A stretch of 17,848 nucleotides of DNA, taken from positions 1 to 17,848 of the forward strand of contig JBEPXC010000054.1 in NCBI GenBank assembly GCA_041642035.1. The letters run 5' to 3'. The translations under genes were made by a program, and so were the position numbers. Positions 13,954 through 17,848 of the stretch are shown piece after piece (within the stretch, counting starts at the first letter, position 1; the number at the start of each line of letters is the position of its first letter). Source of the stretch: SKVR01 sp041642035. Its GTDB lineage: Bacteria > Bacteroidota > Bacteroidia > Bacteroidales > UBA7960. The notes under the pieces were generated by a model. It was not told the origin of the DNA, searched no databases, and saw nothing but the letters and a program-made list of their open reading frames with translations.

Positions 13954-14955
13954 ATGTACAACAGGGTTTTTCATAAAGAAGACATCAACCAATACCACTT
14001 CCTGGTAACCGGAGGAGCCGGTTTTATTGGCTCCAATCTGGTAGAATATTTATTGAAATATGGTGCAGCAAAAGTACGTGTACTCGACAACCTGGTCACA
14101 GGATTTATAGAAAACATTGAACCCTTCATGAAAAATCCTGCCTTTGAATTTATTAAAGGTGACATTAGCAATCCCGACACCTGTCAACAGGCCTGCGAAG
14201 GCATACATTATGTATTGCATCAGGCAGCCCTGGGTTCGGTACCCCGTTCGGTCAATAACCCCCAGGCATCCAACGAGGCCAACGTAACCGGTTTTTTGAA
14301 TATGCTGGTAGCTGCACGTGACCACAAGGTTAAAAGACTGGTCTACGCCAGCTCCTCGAGTGTATACGGCGATAGCCCTCATCTGCCCAAAACAGAAGAT
14401 CAAATTGGCAAACCCCTATCCCCTTATGCTGTGACCAAAAGAGTAGACGAGCTCTATGCTGATGTATTTGCAAAAACCTATCCGATGCAAATTATCGGGC
14501 TTAGATATTTTAATATTTTTGGCCCGCGCCAAAGTCCTGATGGCCCCTATGCTGCTGCCATACCGCTTTTCATTTCGGCAGTGTTAAAGAACCAAAGCCC
14601 CTGTATTAACGGCGACGGTGAGCAATCGCGCGATTTTACCTTTGTTGAGAATGCCGTAGAAGCCAATATCAAATCATTATTTTGTCCTGTTGAAAAATGC
14701 AATGGAGGCGTATTTAATATCGCCCTTGGTGATCGTACGACCGTTAATCAACTTTTTGATTTTATAAAAGAAAGTGCGGGAAGTGAATTAGAAGCCTATC
14801 ATCAAAATGATCGACCCGGAGATATTAAGCACTCTCTGGCGGATATTCAAAAAGCAAATACCCTAATGGATTACCGGCCGGCTATTAAAATAAAGGAAGG
14901 CCTGAACATCACCTTCAACTGGTTTAAAAAAAGATATTTTCCCCATTTACAATAG
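13954..14955 (+). CDS. tviC: UDP-GlcNAc/GlcNAcA C4-epimerase, TviC/WbpP-like
   Basis: A 333-aa extended SDR epimerase. NAD site GGAGFIGSN (20-28), LDNLVTG (44-50), HQAALGSVPRSVNNP (89-103), SSSSVYGD (133-140), SPYAVTKRVDELYADVF (156-172; Tyr158, Lys162) and NGDGEQSRDFTFVENAV match WbpP and TviC closely. Both invert C4 of UDP-GlcNAc or UDP-GlcNAcA. An N-terminal extension of about 14 residues is normal for this group. With the TviB-like dehydrogenase upstream it completes a route to UDP-GalNAcA, the Vi-antigen-type precursor. The 67-bp gap after rfbB is the second-largest in the operon. A general epimerase with other specificity cannot be excluded. Confidence 0.9.
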   Translation: MYNRVFHKEDINQYHFLVTGGAGFIGSNLVEYLLKYGAAKVRVLDNLVTGFIENIEPFMKNPAFEFIKGDISNPDTCQQACEGIHYVLHQAALGSVPRSVNNPQASNEANVTGFLNMLVAARDHKVKRLVYASSSSVYGDSPHLPKTEDQIGKPLSPYAVTKRVDELYADVFAKTYPMQIIGLRYFNIFGPRQSPDGPYAAAIPLFISAVLKNQSPCINGDGEQSRDFTFVENAVEANIKSLFCPVEKCNGGVFNIALGDRTTVNQLFDFIKESAGSELEAYHQNDRPGDIKHSLADIQKANTLMDYRPAIKIKEGLNITFNWFKKRYFPHLQ

Positions 14956-14971
14956 CATTTCTACTCATACT

Positions 14972-15709
14972 ATGTTTGGCCTGTTTAAAAAGAAGAAACT
15001 TCCTTACGCCGTCAATCTGGGCAATCTGGTAACAGATATGCATTCTCACCTGATACCCGGTATTGATGATGGCACGCCAAACATGGAAACCTCGGTTCAG
15101 CTGATCAGGGGAATGAAGGCCCTGGGATATAAAAAACTCATCACCACACCACACATCAGTAGTGATATGTATAAGAATACCCCGGAGATTATTCAACAGG
15201 GACTGGTAGATTTACAAAAAAGACTGGAGGAGGAAAATATTGATATAGAAGTAGTCGCTGCTGCAGAATATCTTTTGGATGATGGTTTCGAGACCCTTAT
15301 GAAGGATAATCAACTGCTCACCTTCAGCAACAAATTTATACTGGTAGAAATGCCCTTTTTTCATCTGCCCCCCAACCTGTTCGACATCACTTTTGAACTG
15401 CAGATAAAAAAATACAAAATTATCCTGGCACATCCCGAAAGATATCTTTTCTTCTACAACGACTTCAGTCAACTCCAGGCTTTAAAAGATCGCGGCATAT
15501 ACTTTCAGATGAATATGATCTCCCTTACCGGGCATTATTCTGCCGAGGTAAAAAAAATGGCAGAAAAGCTTGTAGATAATGAGATGATCGATTTCCTGGG
15601 ATCCGATCTGCATAATCCTTTCTATCTCGATCTGTTAAGTAAGACCCGCTATGAGATCTATCTGCAGAAGGTAATGAAGAGTGGTGCTATACAAAATCAT
15701 CTTCTGTAG
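14972..15709 (+). CDS. CpsB/YwqE-type PHP protein-tyrosine phosphatase
   Basis: A 245-aa PHP-fold, metal-dependent phosphatase of the CpsB/CapC (YwqE) family. It removes phosphate from the tyrosine kinase that controls polysaccharide chain length and export. Metal ligands are visible: DMHSHLIPGIDDG (22-34; His24, His26), TTPHI (58-62; His61), AAEYLLDD (97-104; Glu99), LAHPERY (152-158; His154) and GSDLHN (210-215; Asp212, His214). It starts 16 bp after the epimerase gene, last in the operon. The KKKK near the start (6-9) is usual. The cognate BY-kinase/Wzc is not in the window. Its presence supports a capsule or exopolysaccharide role for the whole operon. Confidence 0.92.
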   Translation: MFGLFKKKKLPYAVNLGNLVTDMHSHLIPGIDDGTPNMETSVQLIRGMKALGYKKLITTPHISSDMYKNTPEIIQQGLVDLQKRLEEENIDIEVVAAAEYLLDDGFETLMKDNQLLTFSNKFILVEMPFFHLPPNLFDITFELQIKKYKIILAHPERYLFFYNDFSQLQALKDRGIYFQMNMISLTGHYSAEVKKMAEKLVDNEMIDFLGSDLHNPFYLDLLSKTRYEIYLQKVMKSGAIQNHLL

Positions 15710-15739
15710 AAGAGAGCCGGGAAGACTTTCCTTCGTCCG

Positions 15740-15778
15740 GAAGACTTTCCATCGTCTGGAGGACATGGAAACGTCTGG
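15740..15778. repeat. 39-bp dispersed repeat, copy 2 (inverted)
   Basis: Reverse-complement copy of 4616-4654 with 37 of 39 matches. It lies 31 bp after the phosphatase stop. A shortened relative (GAAGACTTTCCTTCGTCCGG, 15721-15740) directly precedes it, giving a partial tandem. Confidence 0.75.
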
Positions 15779-15846
15779 TGTAAAAAGTCTTAGTGATTCT
15801 CCGTGTTTAGAAAAATTTCACAGAGGCCACTGAGGGTTTTTATTCA

Positions 15847-15909
15847 ACTCTGTGGTTCTCTGTGTCTACTCTGTGGTTCTCTGTGTCTACTCTGTGGTTC
15901 TCTGTGTAA
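15847..15909. repeat. Three tandem 21-bp repeats between convergent genes
   Basis: Unit ACTCTGTGGTTCTCTGTGTCT occurs at 15847-15867, 15868-15888 and 15889-15909, the last differing only in its final two bases. CACAGAGGCCACTGAGG just before (about 15820-15836) is a partial inverted copy, so a stem could form. There are no spacers, so it is not a CRISPR. The surrounding 15779-15920 holds no gene. Confidence 0.85.
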
Positions 15910-15920
15910 AAAAGTACTGT

Positions 15921-16871
15921 TTATCCTCTAATAACCAGAAACCCTATATACCCCACATAAAGCGCAAGCAACACCCCACCCTGCCACCTCTCCAGTATCT
16001 TTTTTCGCGGAAAAAACAAAAAGACAAAAAGCAACAAGCTGGCCAGGATACCCACCACTACATCAAAGTTAAGTACCTCATTAAAAGGAAGGGGTTTAAT
16101 CACCGCACTGGTTCCCAGCACAAAAAACACGTTGAAAATATTTGAACCGATAACATTCCCGATCACGATATCCGGTTTTCTTTTCAGGGCTGCAACCACA
16201 CAAGTAGCCAGCTCAGGCAAAGAAGTCCCTACCGCAACTATGGTAAGACTAATCAGGGCTTCACTCATGCCAAAGAAGCCAGCAATTACTACAGCCCCAT
16301 CCACTATCCATTTACCTCCCAATACCAACCCAGCTATGCCGGCAACGATCATCAGCCAGGAACGCCCCATAGGAAAAACCTTGACGGTGGGTTCTTCTTC
16401 GCCTTCTACCCGGGCAATGCCAAAGGCATAATACATAAAAAGGACAAAAAAGGCAATCAGGACCATCCCATCACTACGCGAAACAATAGAAAAGCCGTAA
16501 CCATCAATAACGGCATCATTGGCCACAACAGCTAAAACCAATGCCGCCAGAAGACTTAAAGGAATTTCTTTCCATTTGGTATTGCTGTTTACCGTCAGTG
16601 GATAAATGAGTGCCGAGACCCCAAGTATAAGAAGGATATTGGCAATATTGCTACCCATAATATTTCCCAGGGCTACATCTTCACTCCCCTGAAAGCTGGC
16701 AACAAGATTTACCACCAGCTCCGGACTTGATGTACCCAATGCCACAATGGTTAATCCAATTACAATATCAGAGATATTAAATTTCCTTGCCAGAGAAGCA
16801 GCCCCATCGACAAGAAAATTTGCACCATAAATCAAAAATACAAAACCTATTGCAAAAAGGATATAGACCAT
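15921..16871 (-). CDS. CaCA-family sodium/calcium antiporter (YrbG-like)
   Basis: A 316-aa inner-membrane protein with about ten helices in two inverted halves, as in prokaryotic Na+/Ca2+ exchangers. The alpha-1 repeat has GTSSPEL (46-52) and GNIMGSNIANIL (69-80); alpha-2 has GTSLPEL (215-221) and GNVIGSNIFNV (238-248). Glu51 and Glu220 in these repeats are the ion-binding acids. The acidic loop VEGEEEP (155-161) separates the halves. It faces the sugar operon tail-to-tail across 211 bp of repeats and follows fabD on the same strand with a 144-bp gap, so it is probably an independent unit. Confidence 0.93.
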   Translation of the reverse strand: MVYILFAIGFVFLIYGANFLVDGAASLARKFNISDIVIGLTIVALGTSSPELVVNLVASFQGSEDVALGNIMGSNIANILLILGVSALIYPLTVNSNTKWKEIPLSLLAALVLAVVANDAVIDGYGFSIVSRSDGMVLIAFFVLFMYYAFGIARVEGEEEPTVKVFPMGRSWLMIVAGIAGLVLGGKWIVDGAVVIAGFFGMSEALISLTIVAVGTSLPELATCVVAALKRKPDIVIGNVIGSNIFNVFFVLGTSAVIKPLPFNEVLNFDVVVGILASLLLFVFLFFPRKKILERWQGGVLLALYVGYIGFLVIRG

Positions 16872-16937
16872 TTGAGTATTAATTGGATAAAAGGTAAAAG
16901 CTGAAGCAAAGCAATAATATTAAACAATTGTCTTGAA

Positions 16938-16968
16938 TCTTCTGATTGCATTACAATCCATCAGAAGA
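16938..16968. terminator. Hairpin between fabD and the antiporter gene
   Basis: TCTTCTGAT (16938-16946) and ATCAGAAGA (16960-16968) form a 9-bp perfect stem, 48 bp after the fabD stop. The flanks are AT-rich, but no U-run follows on the minus strand, so the terminator call is tentative; it may instead be an operator for the antiporter gene, whose start lies about 67 bp further on. Confidence 0.35.
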
Positions 16969-17015
16969 ATCAACACGTGATTATTAAACATCCTTAAAAT
17001 GATCTTGGTTCAATA

Positions 17016-17848
17016 TCAGGCACCGGTGGCTTCGATATCTTTATTTACCTTTTTTACCAGCCCCTGCAAAACGGCACCCGGCCCTACTTCAATAAATGTA
17101 GTAGCACCATCAGCTATCATATTGAGCATAATCTGTGTCCATCTAACCGGTGAAGTAAGCTGAGCTACCAGGTTGGCCTTGATTTGTTCAGCATCCATGT
17201 TGGGCTGGGCATTTACGTTCTGGTAAATGGGGCATATGGGGGTTAAGATATGGGTCTCGCCTATGGCTTGTGCCAGCTCAATGCGTGCAGGCTCCATTAA
17301 GGGTGAGTGAAAAGCACCACCAACCTTTAGGGGAAGAGCACGTTTGGCTCCGGCTTCTTTCATCTTTGCACAGGCAATATCAATGCCTTTCATACTTCCC
17401 GAAATAACCAGCTGACCGGGACTGTTATAATTGGCTGGCACCACCACTTCATCAATCTGACTGCATATTTCTTCCACCACCTTATCATCGAGACCCAGGA
17501 TGGCGGCCATAGTTGAGGGCTCAGCCTCACAGGCTTTCTGCATGGCAGTAGCACGTTTGCTCACCAAAACCAGTCCATCTTCAAAGCTCAGCGCCTTTGC
17601 GGCTACCAGGGCCGAAAACTCACCCAGGGAATGACCGGCTACCATATCAGGGGCAAACTCAGCACCCAGGCTATGAGCCAGTATAACAGAATGAAGGAAA
17701 ATGGCGGGCTGGGTAACACGTGTTTGACGCAGATCTTCATCGGTACCCGAAAACATCAGGTCGGTAATGCGAAACTTCAGAATCTCGTTGGCTCTTTCAA
17801 ACATATCCCTGGCCTGGTCGGAATTGTCGTACAAATCTTTTCCCATCC
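17016..17848 (-). CDS. fabD: Malonyl-CoA:ACP transacylase, partial (5' end outside window)
   Basis: C-terminal 276 residues or slightly more of FabD, which loads malonyl groups onto acyl carrier protein for fatty-acid synthesis. From the first Met in the window (17846): substrate loop TQPAIFLHS (45-53), nucleophile Ser73 in GHSLGEFSAL, Arg98 in VSKRATAMQ, NYNSPGQLVISG (139-150), His180 in GGAFHSPLM, and VTSP-like QLTSPVRW near the end with FIEVGPGAVLQGL. That Met is not the true start: FabD normally begins about 15-17 residues earlier with a FPGQGSQ motif, and bases 17847-17848 continue the frame (GG before ATG). Length and motifs fit a housekeeping enzyme. Confidence 0.95.
   Translation of the reverse strand, partial: MGKDLYDNSDQARDMFERANEILKFRITDLMFSGTDEDLRQTRVTQPAIFLHSVILAHSLGAEFAPDMVAGHSLGEFSALVAAKALSFEDGLVLVSKRATAMQKACEAEPSTMAAILGLDDKVVEEICSQIDEVVVPANYNSPGQLVISGSMKGIDIACAKMKEAGAKRALPLKVGGAFHSPLMEPARIELAQAIGETHILTPICPIYQNVNAQPNMDAEQIKANLVAQLTSPVRWTQIMLNMIADGATTFIEVGPGAVLQGLVKKVNKDIEATGA

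Noticed and set aside
13299..13961. 220-codon minus-strand open frame
   Set aside because: It lies antisense inside rfbB, which has full motif support; the hydrophobic composition is a by-product of the opposite strand.
15847..15909. CRISPR array
   Set aside because: Units are directly adjacent without spacers and only three copies exist.
15852..16145. 97-codon plus-strand open frame
   Set aside because: It starts in the tandem repeat and runs antisense through the antiporter gene; its N-terminus is only translated repeat.

Overview
The window looks like a chromosomal segment of a Gram-negative Bacteroidota bacterium, most likely Bacteroidales/Marinilabiliales-like; the order is a guess. 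The reasons are several TAnnTTTG -7 boxes in front of genes, weak Shine-Dalgarno sequences, a Kdo transferase (so an LPS-type outer membrane), a CpsB/YwqE-type capsule phosphatase, and many short palindromic intergenic repeats of a kind common in this phylum.

Left part (1-4446), accessory DNA, every gene on the minus strand. Read on the minus strand, a 450-aa tyrosine recombinase (694-2046) is followed by a 22-bp direct repeat present twice, then a GTTAGCGG box, a promoterless-looking arr (rifamycin ADP-ribosyltransferase) gene, a CCGCTAAC box and a GTTAGTAG box. This is the layout of an integron: integrase, attI-like site, cassette, attC-like site, next cassette. The box closing the arr cassette is exactly complementary over 8 bp to the box opening it and not to the box of the following cassette, as expected when a circular cassette is opened inside its attC. 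The integrase lacks the insertion typical of IntI, carries two copies of a small N-terminal module, and points the same way as the cassette, so this appears to be a non-IntI, reversed, integron-like system running off the left edge. It is the most interesting feature of the window. Next come a nested palindromic repeat element (2260-2432), a secreted alpha/beta hydrolase (2450-3451) and a HepT-MntA toxin-antitoxin pair (3614-4446).

Middle part (4447-8397), minus strand. A DUF4139 (MuiA-like) envelope protein lies behind a small four-helix membrane protein in a two-gene unit with a good promoter and a palindrome at the predicted start site. A 462-bp repeat-filled spacer follows, then waaA (Kdo transferase).

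Right-centre (8605-15709), plus strand, divergent from waaA. Seven tightly packed genes form a sugar-nucleotide operon: WbpE-like aminotransferase, WbpD-like N-acetyltransferase, TviB/WbpO-like UDP-HexNAc 6-dehydrogenase, GalE, RfbB, TviC/WbpP-like C4-epimerase and a CpsB/YwqE PHP-type tyrosine phosphatase. Together they could supply UDP-GlcNAcA, UDP-GalNAcA, a 2,3-diamino-uronic acid derivative, UDP-Gal and dTDP-4-keto-6-deoxyglucose for a surface polysaccharide. No glycosyltransferase, flippase, polymerase or WbpB-type oxidase is in the window.

Right end (15710-17848). A repeat-rich convergent intergenic region, a K+-independent CaCA-type Na+/Ca2+ antiporter (minus), and the C-terminal part of fabD (minus) cut by the window edge.
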